Source: Flammula alnicola
Taxonomy: Eukaryota > Basidiomycota > Agaricomycetes > Agaricales > Strophariaceae
NCBI GenBank assembly: GCA_015499995.1
Contig: JADNRV010000088.1
Location: 163,995-227,994 of the forward strand
Direction: 5' to 3'
DNA: 64,000 nucleotides
The notes beneath the pieces are model-generated. The model was not told the DNA's origin. It did no database searches and saw only the letters and a list, made by a program, of their open reading frames with translations. Position 1 is the first letter of the stretch; the number at the start of each line of letters is the position of its first letter. Position numbers and translations under genes: made by a program. This document shows positions 45,392 through 56,591 of this stretch, piece by piece.

Positions 45392-47703
45392 CGCAGATGT
45401 TGGTGGTGGGGATAGTGAGAAGAGAGAGGTCTAGGGTTTTTGTATATATGGCAACCCGTCATTTGCGACCCACTCTTACACGCCTAATGGGGTAACCGAC
45501 CTGGCAGTTGGTTTTGATCGCGTCACAGGACGAAGTATCACTCGTGCCAGCAGATGGGCGCACACTGCCTTGTATAGAGGGAGTGCTGCGGGAGACAATG
45601 GGGGAAAAAGGTGACAGAAATTCGGCAAGAGCAAGGGCAAAGGGTGGTTTTCGACTAGAGAAGCCCATCCCCTGACGCCCAGTATGACGGGAAACAGGCG
45701 AAATTTCAGAGTGTGCTGACGGCAGCCTACAGAAATGGCTCGCTCGTCACATGTTTCGCCGGGCGGAATAGGTAGCGGCAGAGACGAGTAGCAGAGCATT
45801 GGCATGTCAACTAAAAAAGATATAGAAAGATGAGCGCAGTCAAACGATGCGGAATCGATAGAAACAACCTAGGACAAACTCCGACATTCAAAAGATCTCC
45901 ATTTTTAGCTGGGTTTCTCGTCATCTGTACTGAGCGGAATCGGCGTTTCGCAAGATGCACACGCAATGCGAATAACAGATATCTATGATGAGCAATCCGG
46001 TCAGACGTTCTTAGCAACACCTGTGAGCTGAGCTTACGCTATTATCACATTCATTATCAAGACATCACTGGAGAAGCCAGTCCCAACCATATGACCCAGA
46101 TGCTACCGGCAACACGAGCTCTCACCCTCGCCCGCAAATGGCGAACAAAAGAATGGATTCGGCCATCCTACCGGTGGCAGGCGGACGAGATTGCGACAGA
46201 TAAAACGGATATACGGTGCTTACCGTAAAGGTTTAACAATAAGTATGTGCCAACTCCCAGCTGTCCGACGTCGGGTTTCCTTTTTGCGCATGTTGAAACA
46301 CCCATAGCTGACATGAAGGCTCCCTGAGGAGCCGAGATTACCGTTTCATGGTATCCATTTTTAAAGCGCGTTTTTTGCACGAGGAAAACAGAGAAAAATG
46401 GAGTGAATAAACATGGCGATACGGAGGAGTATAATCGATGTTGCTGGTGAGAGAAAGAAGGGGGAGTCGCTTGCAGGCGTTATCATGATGGTGGGCGCCT
46501 CGAGGCCAAATTGAAAATGAGGCCAACAAATGGTTCAAAAATTTTCTCATCACGTGATCGCGATCACAAAGCTCGTGATGTTGGTTCACGCGTTTTAACT
46601 TTTCAAGTCCTTTTTATCGTGCAATCCTCTCTCACTGAAACGTCATCCGCGCAATACCCACGTTTTAAGTAGTGCATAAAGCTCGTCCATTTGTTGGGGA
46701 TATGCTACACAGCTGGTCAACCAGTCATACTTCAGCTCGTCGTTGTCAACGTCAACACGCACGCAGCAGGTATGGACGAGATGACTAAATTGGGTGTCCC
46801 CGCAGTGCGCGGGTTGTTAAGCACATGTTCTCCATTTACTGTCCCCGGGTCGGGGAGGAACAGGTGTCTGTTGTCCGTCTGTTTCTCGGTGCATTCAGAT
46901 GACCTCTATTGTTCTTTTACATAGCCAAATCGGGATATAATGGCAAGATCTCCTGCTTTGCGAGCCGCAATGCGTATATATGTCAACCTTGCTTTCTATC
47001 GCAGAAATTTTTGCGATTGTCCGCACATATTCAAAAGGAAATCCTTTGACTTATATCATTGCGAAGCGATGTCAACCCGGAGCCAGATAAAATTCCAGAT
47101 CTGAGGGTGCAGACACCATCCTAAGGGTCAAAATGAATGCTGTCGTCGCACTCTAAAACATTAAAAACAAAAATACACCCCGATCTCGCCAATCACCCCG
47201 CGACCCACTCCCCAATTCGACACCCTGCCACGTTCATCCCATATCGCCTTTCATTGTGGCCTGCCAGTCACGCGGCTCCGCACATTTATCAGGACGCATA
47301 GCCACCGTATGTATTAAGTAATGGAGTTCGTGGGATGGATAGATTTGGGCAATTGGACGCCGGAAGCTAGATATGACTCATGCCAATCTTCTAAGACTTC
47401 CCGGACCAGGTGTCTGCCTCATGTCCATCCCATCTTCCTACTTCGTCTACGTCATCGTTCGATCTTGATCGTTGCTTTGATCGGCGACAGTCATTAGCGC
47501 GTGTGCCTCCGCAGGTCCTTCGTCACGCGGGCTCATTAATCATTTTGCGTCAGATGCACGCTGTTATCATACAAACAAGCCTGAAGATTGCATCAAAATA
47601 AGAGGATTTGAATGGTATAAGGGTAACAGGGGTATAAGGGGTATAAGGACTACAAACGCTAGTGAAAGAGGTCGTGTCAATTTTGAAAAGTTCGCCTGAT
47701 GAA
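45392..47703. other. Gene-poor region
   Basis: About 2.3 kb between DUF6699 genes 7 and 8. Open frames 45028-45462 and 45476-45805 (-) are shadow or chance frames. No element boundaries found. Confidence 0.45.
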
Positions 47704-48447
47704 CTATCGAAGTCCAACCGGACTGTTGTCTAAGCGCGGGCCGAAGTGAATCACCCAATGCTTCGAACCCCCGCCGAGCGATATTCCCAGCATCGTGTGA
47801 TGGTCCAGCAAGAAATCAACCTGCTGGACAAGCCGAATCCCGAAGTCGGGCCTCTTAACTCGGCGTCTACACGATTCCCATACCGCTTTTCGCATCTCGG
47901 CACTCTGAGCGCTGAAAAAAGTGGAATTGACATCGACCTGCTTTGCAAGGGCATGACTGATAGTTTCGTAAACTTGTGCCACTGTGATATAATGCTGTCC
48001 CGCAGCGGGAGTCACGAGGATATCTTCCAGAAGTTTATCCGACTTCAAAATGATCTGACGAATGGAACGGTCTGTCGTCGCGTAGTCTCCATCGAATTGA
48101 GTCGGAGTTCGGGCGGTGTGAACATCCCAAGGGATCTCCTGCACAGCCAGGAGACTATGGCTCATATGCGGTGCTCCGTTGTCTTCCTGCCTCGGTGGAT
48201 CGGCGTAGAATGCATGACCACCGTAAGCCTCGCGGAATAAACTGCTTTGGTGGATAGAGGAGGGCGGAGGCGTAGGCACACCCTCCGATGAGATAGTGGA
48301 ATTGCTGGTTAGGGATGGGATGCTGAGTATAGGAGATGGCGAGTGGGAGATACCGTCGTCGTATACGAAGTATTCGTCGTTTGGGTTGAACCGGACTTGT
48401 TTTGCAGAGGAGCCAATGATTCGGGAAGACACTGGTATCGGATACAT
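47704..48447 (-). CDS. DUF6699 domain protein 8
   Basis: A 247-residue, more diverged DUF6699 protein: MYPIPVSSRIIGSSAKQVRF places the VxF motif about 20 residues in. A linker with EGVPTPPPSS follows, then MSHSLLAVQEIPWDVHTART, LLEDILVTPAAGQHYITVAQ, VYETISHALAKQV, SCRRRVKRPDFGIRLVQQVD, FLLDHHTMLGIS and HWVIHFG, with a 10-residue tail. The PAT-x-P motif of other members is missing (it reads TDRSIRQIIL instead). It is the rightmost of three DUF6699 genes in the inverted block; all three would face the plus strand if the block were flipped back, like gene 5. Confidence 0.7.
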   Translation of the reverse strand: MYPIPVSSRIIGSSAKQVRFNPNDEYFVYDDGISHSPSPILSIPSLTSNSTISSEGVPTPPPSSIHQSSLFREAYGGHAFYADPPRQEDNGAPHMSHSLLAVQEIPWDVHTARTPTQFDGDYATTDRSIRQIILKSDKLLEDILVTPAAGQHYITVAQVYETISHALAKQVDVNSTFFSAQSAEMRKAVWESCRRRVKRPDFGIRLVQQVDFLLDHHTMLGISLGGGSKHWVIHFGPRLDNSPVGLR

Positions 48448-49892
48448 GTGCAGTAGTCCCCACCTATGACCGACAATGTTAGTTGAGTCGCGTCGTCGAC
48501 ACTTCAGAGTTCGAACTCACAAGATCGCTCGGGGAAGGTACCAAGGCTCTGGGGGAGCGAAGGGAAAGACCTCACTGCCTGGCCATCGACGGTGTCCAGC
48601 TCTCCTCTCTTTATAGCTTTCGGCGAGGATCCCCGTATGACTCCCGACATAGTACAGCTTGAGTCAAAGAATGCTATTAAAAGTTCAAGATTTACATATA
48701 AAGTCACTGCGTACTGTTGGCAGTGGACAACAAGAACAACGGCATGACAAGCCGATCCCGATATGTATTTTAATTTGGCGTGGAAGGGTCCGTCGTCGAG
48801 GGCTTGCTGACTGCTGGCTGGTGTGTTACGTAGATATATCTTTAGAAACCAGCACATGGCACGAATGGGACCCCGTCTTAATCTGTAGGTGCGTATACTT
48901 ACGTTACGCGAGGAACTCGGTTTCTCCAAACTTTGTGGGTTTGATTGGAATACAAATATGATGCTCCGGGGGGATTCATACTTCCGGCTTCCTGCCGCCC
49001 CAGTGCAATAACACAGTTTGAGTAAGCGAATATGGAACTCCGAGACTCATGGCGCTGTGTACGTCCCAGTTCAGCAGACCTTCCAATCGAATCTCCAGCT
49101 GAGGTGACATCTCGCAAGAGACTGGGGCCCGAAGTTACTCACCAGTCTTCCCTTTTAGGTGAACCCTCCGCCCTGGTTATTACAAAATAGGTCTGAGGCA
49201 CGATACTCACCCACCCAAGCGCCGCCAGGTTTTTCGTTAGACATTGATGGGGATTGCAGATCAGCTACGGATACATCGACTCGCTCTCGGTGTGAGCGTA
49301 CACCCGATTCGCGAGGGTATGTCATCATGATGGACCCACATTGGAATTAGCCCTTCGCTGAGTAGTTTTGCCATGTTTTGACCTTTATACGCTAGAAATA
49401 CAATGCATGGCAATCTGTTTTGTAATCTGGTCTTCGTTCAAGATTCCCGACCCGGACCGTTCGCATTCTGGTGAACTTTCGCTTCTAACCATCGTGTTTC
49501 TCTAAACCTGAGCAGTGTAAGCATTTGTTGCCAATAGTTACCTCGGAATATCCTCGGATTGACGGATCGCGATTGAGGAGTCGGGTCATTTAAATTAGGC
49601 GCCCATGCTATCACCTCGGGTTTTCAGGCACCACCGCCCACGGCGTAAGTTCCTTCCGATCGCGACATAGGTGGCTTTTATTGACCCGGGTTCACGCCCG
49701 GGTACGTTGCTGTATAACTGGCCTCCAGATGTCAATCGGAGTAAGTGTCGGGCGTCGCCATCCGCAAATCGCAACGGAGTGTCATCTGCTGACCTGACCT
49801 GATACGCTCGGTAAATCTTGTGCCGCTGACCTATATGTCATTTCTTCTTTATGTTATTTCTTCTTGTTTTTTGTATACTAGTACGTTGAGGG
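48448..49892. other. Gene-poor region inside the inverted block
   Basis: About 1.4 kb from DUF6699 gene 8 to the right copy of element E. The 48504-48929 (-) frame has no recognisable domain. Confidence 0.45.
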
Positions 49893-51002
49893 GGGCTAGA
49901 GGATATCCGCGTGCACGAGCGTGCGTGGCGTGCTTGGCGTGCTTAGCGTGGCACGCCAATGCACGCAACTGCACGCTCTTACATAGGCCATGGTACTACT
50001 TGAAAAAAGAAATAGGCTGCTATAAAGTGTACATGTACCTATAAAAATGTGAGGATGTTCTATCCTGTACCTACTCTCTTGTTATTTCGCCGAGAGATCA
50101 TATATGAGCATCAAAACGCCTGCCTTTTGAAACACATAAGCACGCAGATGCACGCAGGTGCACGCGTGTGAATTTTAAAGATTTTAGCGTGCCACGCTCA
50201 CGCACGCTTACACATCATGACGCACGCTCACGCACGCTCGCACGCCAATTGGGCATGCGTTCACACGCTTATAGCACGCTCGCACGCCAATTGAGCACGC
50301 GTGCGCACGCTTGTAGCACGCTCATCAGCATGCTCGCGCACGTTTATAGCACGCTCGTGCATGCTCAGAGCATACTCATAGCATGCACATGGAGAAACCC
50401 AGGTAGATGTGGGGGGAAATTGTACTCAGTATTCATGTTCTCATAATCGAGAGAGATTGTCTTTGTGCAAATGTATCTTCGACTAACTTGTGGCCCTGAA
50501 TACATGCAACTTGGTGAGTAATATGCTCTCATATTCTCCTACTGTACCATTTCATTCAATTCGTCCATCACAAAGTGATAGGTATGATTATGACCATTGA
50601 CACTATCAAACAGCCAAAGATCCCAAAGAATGACTAATGCCCAGGCTGAAAAGAAGGAATAAAATGAAACCTACCAATACAGCGCCATAGATAATATATA
50701 CTTATATTTTGTACTGTTCTCCTCCGAAATTACAAAAAACTTGTTCATATATGTACAGCATAATTATATAGAACAGGACACAAGTGTTAAAAAGCAACAT
50801 AGATCAATGCATTGATCTGTGTGAAGAGATGCGCCGCACGCCAAACGGGTTGAGCGTGCTGAGCATGGCACGCACTGCACGCTAAAAGGGCTGAGCGTGC
50901 TGAGTGTGGCACGCATCACACGCCAAAAGGGGTGAGCGTGATGAGCGTGGCACGCTCAGGCACGCTTGTGCACGCTCAAGGCACGCCGATTTTCTCTTGC
51001 CC
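49893..51002 (-). mobile_element. Non-autonomous DNA element E, right copy (1,110 bp)
   Basis: Inverted and near-identical copy of 39039-40147, so on the plus strand it starts GGGCTAGAG and ends CTCTTGCCC. Left flank CGTTGAGGG (49884-49892) is the reverse complement of CCCTCAACG; right flank CTGTACTAT (51003-51011) is the reverse complement of ATAGTACAG. Neither flank is duplicated around this copy, but both match the flanks of the left copy. The open frames inside (for example 50168-50446) only translate the GCGTGC arrays and are not genes. Confidence 0.85.
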
Positions 51003-51357
51003 CTGTACTATAACCCCGCTCGTGTCGCAGAGGACATTCCGTGGCTTTCACATAGACTAGATTAAATATAATAGGCATCCCCAAGGCATCGTTAGTCGCC
51101 TGTCCATCCAACTCTTTTCACCTCTTATTTTGTATCGTGAATGCAGTTCCACCACATTTTTTGCGCTCTAATTATACATCTGTGCGAGATAAGATAACGC
51201 CTTGAGTGAAGCAGGAAATTTTCACAGCTTCGTGATGTCAATGCAAAAGCCTTGCGTTCGCACTGCTCGACACTCCTTACTTGCTCCCTGTTTGTGCATC
51301 CCCTCTCCGCTCCCGTCATCTGAACGATAAACACTTCGACGCCCTCAGTGTGCCTCC
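51003..51357. other. Intergenic, right flank of element E
   Basis: About 355 bp. The part from about 51260 resembles the sequence upstream of the NACHT start (shared runs around TTACTTGCTCC...CATCCCCTCTC), so it is the promoter part of a tandem duplication. Confidence 0.5.
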
Positions 51358-51592
51358 ATGGAATTTAATCCCCCGTCTCAGAATTCAATGTTCTCATTGT
51401 CCAACGCCATGTTTACTGGGGGGACATTCACTCAGCATAACGGCCCCAATAGCGTGAATACCAACAGTGCTAAAGGTGCGCCACAACGTTGTCCAAAGGA
51501 TGTAATCTAGTTAATCAACGTAAGCCAGGAGGGTTCGAGCGCCTTCAGCGCATTTTGACTCCCCAACAAATTGTCCGGGCACAGCAGTGAGA
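51358..51592 (+). pseudogene. Truncated duplicate of the NACHT gene 5' end
   Basis: ATG at 51358 starts MEFNPPSQNSMFSLSNAMFTGGTFTQ, matching NNLSNAVITGGTYSQ-type sequence at the start of the intact gene 445 bp downstream. A 53-nt intron (GTGCGC...GCCAG) sits at the same place and phase as intron 1 of the intact gene, followed by GGFERLQRI (intact: EGFKRLQDS). The frame then stops within about 15 codons, before any NTPase motif. It is a tandem duplication of promoter plus exon 1 plus the start of exon 2. It could in principle make a 59-residue peptide with the N-terminal GG-T motif, but relic is the simpler reading. Confidence 0.65.
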
Positions 51593-51802
51593 TCTTCGGG
51601 TTTGCTGTCGGGATGCATAATAGTGGACATGCTTCGTGTACTGCCTTGAGCCAAAATAGGCACAGCCTTATTCGGAGTCATGCTGCGTTCGCTTATTTGC
51701 TTCTTGTCAGAGCATCCTCTCTCCCCTCCTCTACTTGAACGACGATTGTTTCCACATCGTTAGCGCGGTGTGACGCCACTTACTCCTCCGACTCAGAATA
51801 CA

Positions 51803-53892
51803 ATGTTGTCCAACCTCTCCAACGCCGTGATTACTGGGGGGACATACAGCCAGCACAGCGTGACCACTATCCTGAATGCAAACGGTGCGATGGTATATGT
51901 ATATGATGTCCGAAGATTGTCTTCTTATGAGTTAATGAACTATAGAGGGGTTCAAGCGCCTTCAAGACTCGGTGGCCTCTTCGGCTTTCCACAACTCTGA
52001 GCAGCACGTCGATCCCCCTAAATGTCATCCAAATACACGCTTGGCGGTCTTGCAGAAGATCATGGAGTGGATTCAGCACAGCGAGGATCGCGACACATGG
52101 ATCATGTGGCTAAACGGTGCCGCAGGAGCAGGAAAGTCAGCGATCGCCCGATCCATCGCAGAGATGTGCGAACGAGCGAAGCTGGCGTTGGTCACCTTCT
52201 TTTTCTTCAGGGCGGACCCGACTCGTAATACTGCCAAACCACTGGCGGCTACGCTCGCCTATCAACTCGCCATAAGCTTCCCGCTCACTCGCAAAATTAT
52301 TGTTGAAGTGCTCGACCGGGACCCTCTTCTCTTCAGACGGTCATTTCAATCACAGCTCAAGGCCTTGATCATTGAACCTCTTGTACAGATCAGGCAGCAG
52401 TCTGACAGTTCAGCCAACCTCACATCTCCATTCCTAATCATACTCGATGGTCTTGATGAGTGCGATGGCCGCGATGTGCAAACGAACATCATTCACGCCA
52501 TCTCAGACGCTCTACGGGATACAAATCTCCCCATTGTATGCCTTATAGCCAGCCGTTCGGAGCAGCAGATCACCATGGCGTTCAATTCAAGGAAGGTGAC
52601 CGACATTGTTACACGATTGCCCTTAGACGACACATATCTTCCTGATGAAGACATCCGCCTCTTCCTCAACGACAAGTTCGCCGAAATCAAAGACAGCCAT
52701 CCGTTCAACCATCTCATTGACCCATCGTGGCCACCCGAAACAATAGTCGAAACCATCATCGAAAAATCCTCGGGCCAGTTCATATACGCATCAGTGGTAA
52801 TAAATTTTGTGTCTTCGTCGCGTCACCACCCCGTACAACGCCTGGAGGTTGTCCGAGGCATACGCCCTGCTCGCCTCGATACACCATTTGCACAGCTGGA
52901 TGCACTGTACATGCATATCTTCTCATGTGTGGAGGAAATTGATGCTGCTATGCTAGTACTCAGCTATGCGATTCTCGGTTCCTACGACGACACGATAACC
53001 CTCCAGCAATTTCTATCTTTGGGTGAGGGAGATGTGGAGATTGCATTGGCTGACTTGACATCGGTTGTTAAGGTCGCCCATTCAGTCAAATTTCTCCACG
53101 CATCCCTACCCGACTTTCTACGTGATCCTGCTCGATCTCAAAAGTATTATATCGATACTCCAAGCACGCATGCTGATTTCGCCCACCGCTGGTTTGAACA
53201 TTTCAAAGCTTCCACCCGCCCCAACATTTCCGGACAGGCTGGTATAACTCAATCATACATTTCCGTCCATTTCATTACTAATTTACGCTACATGCCTTTC
53301 ACCGAACAGGTAGCTACTTGATTGGTAATTCAGCACTAGGCGTAATCAAGCATCTGGAACGTGCTTCTCCTGCAAACGAACTTCAACAAGACATTTTGGA
53401 GTTTATACCTCGTTCTACCTGCTTTTCATACCACAACATGATCGAACAAATGTCGCAATTTCTCTGTGCCATCAAAGCACTGGTAAGATTGACTGATTAA
53501 AACGAAGCTTTGTTTAATCTGAAGAAGTTTAACAGGATTTTCGGGATGAATATAGAGCGTACAACCATCAGCTCGAATTAATCACTCGGCTAGTCAAAGC
53601 AGAGTACCCGGATCAGCTTTGCTTGATCGGTGAACATCACGATATTTCTCAAATCCTCGTTAAACTTGATTCTGAGAAGGAAGCTCATAAGCAGCAGCCC
53701 CAAGAGCAGCAAGCACGCAAGCAGCGAATGATGAGTAGCAAACTGGCCGGTAGCGTGCTGCGCCGTGCGCACATGCCCGTGAGCAGCGAGCGCGTGGGAA
53801 GCAAAAGCGAGAGCTCGAGGCAGGGGAACGCGAAGCGAAAGAAGGCAGATCAGAGACGACTGTCAAGAAGTGGTCCCTGCGCAGATTCTTGA
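51803..53892 (+). CDS. NACHT-domain NTPase (NLR-like)
   Basis: A STAND-type NTPase of the kind greatly expanded in Agaricomycetes. Exons 51803-51884, 51946-53241, 53310-53482 and 53536-53892 give 635 codons. N-terminal segment LSNAVITGGTYSQ, then EGFKRLQDSVASSAFHNSEQ, DPPKCHPNTR, Walker A GAAGAGKS (residues 85-92), FFFFRADPTRN, Walker B LIILDGLDEC (191-200) and SGQFIYASVV. The C-terminal helical part ends in a Lys/Gln/Arg-rich tail; no WD40, ankyrin or TPR repeats are present. I moved the end of exon 2 back to 53241 because the 68-nt intron 53242-53309 (GTATAA, TACTAAT branch, CAG) keeps the downstream frame open. An uninterrupted reading stops at 53321. Roles known for fungal relatives are self/non-self recognition and regulated cell death; the ligand here is unknown. 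Confidence 0.85.
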
Positions 53893-54161
53893 ACAAGGTA
53901 TTCAGGACGTAGCTCGACGACAGAACCTATAACACGTCGAGTCTGATGCTTTGATTTTTTTGGACTTGCGGTCTTACACTTTTTGTGCATTTGTTGGCTG
54001 GTGGGCAGTTGTAGTAATCAAAAATTCTTCTCATTTTATGTACTTGCCTCGGTGCGTCGACATCTAAGCATGTGCGCCTCATACGTGCCTTTCAGATCTA
54101 AGATTATTGTTGCCCCACATTCAGATCCTGCAAAGCAGGTGGGCGGCGGGATCCACGCCAG
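53893..54161. other. Intergenic between NACHT gene and kinase relic
   Basis: About 270 bp, convergent. A T-rich run near 53955 may belong to the NACHT 3' UTR. Confidence 0.45.
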
Positions 54162-54724
54162 TCAGATAGCAGGTATGCAATGCACAGCTGCCCACATCAG
54201 AGTGTAGAATAATGATTCGGGATCATGGCGGCAAAAGTGGGACCTCTGGCAGGTGCAGGATAGGTGGAGTTGACGAGCAGGTCGCGCGTCTTGAAGAGGA
54301 GCCTTCTTCCGACTGATGCTGACCTTCTCTTCAGACACAACCTCAACCTTTGAGGCTGTATCCGGGCCATAGATGCCGCAAGAACGGTCATCGGATTCGT
54401 CGGAGTCAGAGATGGCTGTCATTTCTTAAGCACGTATGAGCTGAGGACGCACCCGCACACCCACAGCGCCATCACCTATCTTCTCTTGCGTTTCTCTACG
54501 ATGTCAATTGGCGAATTGGCGGCGCTGATATCACGATGAAGGATCCGGATCATACATTCAAGGCAATTAAGCATGAAACATTTGATGATGCTGTGCGCAT
54601 CCCAGGTATTCGTGAAGTTCTTGGAGACCGTAATACGCCGAGAAGTTGCAGAATAGGAGAAAGGATCCAGGTCGAACGTTATATGTAAATGAGCAAGGGC
54701 ACGGCCGAAGAAAGCTGAACGCAA
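54162..54724 (-). pseudogene. FunK1-type fungal protein kinase relic
   Basis: Two minus-strand frames carry kinase signatures in the right order. 54476-54724 has RRITVSKNF...CMIRILHRDISAAN, the catalytic loop HRDxxxxN seen in FunK1 kinases. 54162-54422 has RHDPESLFYTLMWAAVHC, matching the 'HDLESFFYVLLW' motif that is nearly diagnostic of that family. Between them there is a stop and I cannot find the DFG/DWD metal-binding motif or the RTGTxPFMA motif. The N-lobe is also not recognisable upstream. It is therefore a decayed fragment rather than a functional kinase. Confidence 0.55.
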
Positions 54725-55394
54725 AGACCTGACCTGGAAGCAATCAAGGCACGATATTCTCCTTCCCTAGACAGAGCCTCAACTCGACTGAGAATCGGCA
54801 CGAGTAGTATAGATCGTCGCGAACGACGACGAGCTACCTCCCGCCTGATGCCCGCCTTTCTCCGCGAAGAAGTTAACGTTTCAACATTCAACGTTCAACA
54901 TCAATCTCGATCCTGACACGTCAGTCGTAGATCATCTACAAAGGAACAGACGGATGAGAGTTGGGGAAGGGGCGTTAAGGATATCGTTGAAGCTGAGCTA
55001 GTAGCAAAGGGTACCGGGCGAGATCGCCACTGGAGGACGTGCTTAAGGAAGCAAGAGAAACTGTTGTAAGGGGATGAGCATGGCCAGGGAGAATTAGAGT
55101 GTAAAGTAACGAACCTCAATCGAACTTCGCCATCGCCACCGTTCTCCGGGTACTTCGAGTCCATACACCATGCACACGCTACAGCGATATGGGACCCTTC
55201 CTCACTGTATAACTTTATTGTTGGGGTCACGATCTAATACGGTTTGTCGTCGGCGTGTATTGACATGGCCGCGATCATGAATGATTTCATGAGGAACGTC
55301 TTCTGAGACCTCAAATCAATACACCATCTTCATGAACAAAAAAGAGATAACGACGCACCTATGAGATGCCAGCGGTAAACCACACTTCCTGCGG
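54725..55394. other. Intergenic, left flank of the GC-rich element
   Basis: About 670 bp. May hold unrecognisable remains of the kinase N-lobe on the minus strand (frames 54679-54891 and 54901-55230). Nothing else supported. Confidence 0.4.
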
Positions 55395-55402
55395 CGCGTA
55401 GA

Positions 55403-56414
55403 TAGACTGTCCACGGTCCGGGCCGGGCCAGGGCTGGGGTGTTTTTGGTGGCCCTGGCCCTGGCCCTCCGGGGCCGGGTCAGCTTGTGTTGACCCTGGCC
55501 CTGGCCCATGTTGGCCCCGGGCCAGGAGGGTCGGGCCAGGGTCGGGTCGGGCCGGCCCCGGGCCAAGCCATTTGCAAGGAGCAGCGCTCGGCATTTGCCG
55601 AAAAACAGGCATGCACCGGCAATTCGAAGTCATAACGTCTGCCTTCACACTCCCCCATCCGAGATCCCAAACACATCCACCACCATCTCCACACCATCAA
55701 CGAGGGGATGACGTTGCAACGACGCCAACGCAATGGCCACGGCGGGTGGAACAGCAGGTGCAGCAATGATGCGACGACGCCGCGGGTGTGCAACGACAAG
55801 ATACTTGCCGCGACTCATTGCAAGTTCCCGGCCTCGAAACAACGGTAGACGCGACCACGATGCCATGATGCCATGGCCACAGAGACGACGATGCCACGAC
55901 ACGGCGGGTGGAACGGCGGGTGCAGCGACGACGGGACGACGCCGCAGGTGTGCAATGACAACGCGGATGCAACGGGCGACGAGCGGCGAATGCAATGGGC
56001 AACGCGGAGCAGCAGTAGGTCACTAATGCTGCTCCTCGTCTCGATGCAACGACGATGTTACAACGCCGCAGGTGTGCGCCCCTCTGTGTGACGAGGGCTT
56101 GCTACTGCTATCTTGAAATGACCATGAGGAGCCGCCTCTTCCACCCTTGGCACCTCCATCTCAAAGTTAGAATTGTATTACTTACATTTACTTAGTGGTA
56201 GTATGTTAATAATAAAATGAATAATAAAATGCAAACTTGAAAGTTGAAATTGGAACCGAAAAAAAGAGGGCCGGCCCCGGGCTGACCAGGGTCGACCCCG
56301 AGGGCCGGGTCAGTTAGGCCTTGGCCCTGGCCCCTATGAGGGCCGGGCCAATGGTGGATGGAGTGGCCCTGGCCCTTGGCCCTCCGGGGCCAGGCCCGGA
56401 CCGTGGACAGTCTA
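55403..56414. mobile_element. hAT-like non-autonomous element, 1,012 bp
   Basis: Perfect 22-bp terminal inverted repeats starting TAGACTGTCCACGGTCCGGG (55403-55424 and 56393-56414). They are flanked by an 8-bp direct repeat CGCGTAGA (55395-55402 and 56415-56422). An 8-bp target duplication with TAG-starting ends is the hAT pattern. Both subterminal zones (to about 55565 and from about 56268) are dense arrays of GGGCC/CTGGCCC words. The middle contains two imperfect copies (near 55737 and 55908) of a unit with GGCGGGTGGAAC and CGACGCCGC. No transposase frame is present. The open frames across it translate the repeats. Confidence 0.85.
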
Positions 56415-56422
56415 CGCGTAGA

Positions 56423-56591
56423 CCTCGAAGAGAACCCACGTATGCCTCTTCCACATTCTCAATGGCATACATCTCCTGAACGATTCCCTAGTGATGGGCA
56501 CGGGTAACCCGCGGGCGAATTTTTGTCGACCCGCACCCGTACCCGCCAAAACCCGCACCCGTGGCCACGGGTATGGGATCCCGTGCTTGCA
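56423..56591. other. Possible second hAT-like end, truncated
   Basis: From 56489 the sequence TAGTGATGGGCACGGGTAAC followed by CCCGC/CCCGT words looks like the end of another TAG-type element. I find no inverted partner downstream. It abuts the telomere-adjacent 77-bp repeat at 56592. Confidence 0.35.

Noticed and set aside
51972..53321. NACHT gene ending at 53321
   Set aside because: Reading through a good 68-nt intron (53242-53309) gives the early stop; splicing it keeps the frame open for another 176 codons in the family's usual C-terminal region.
55316..55799. Pro/Gly-rich coding frames in the GC-rich element
   Set aside because: Frames exist on both strands only because GGGCC words lack stop codons.
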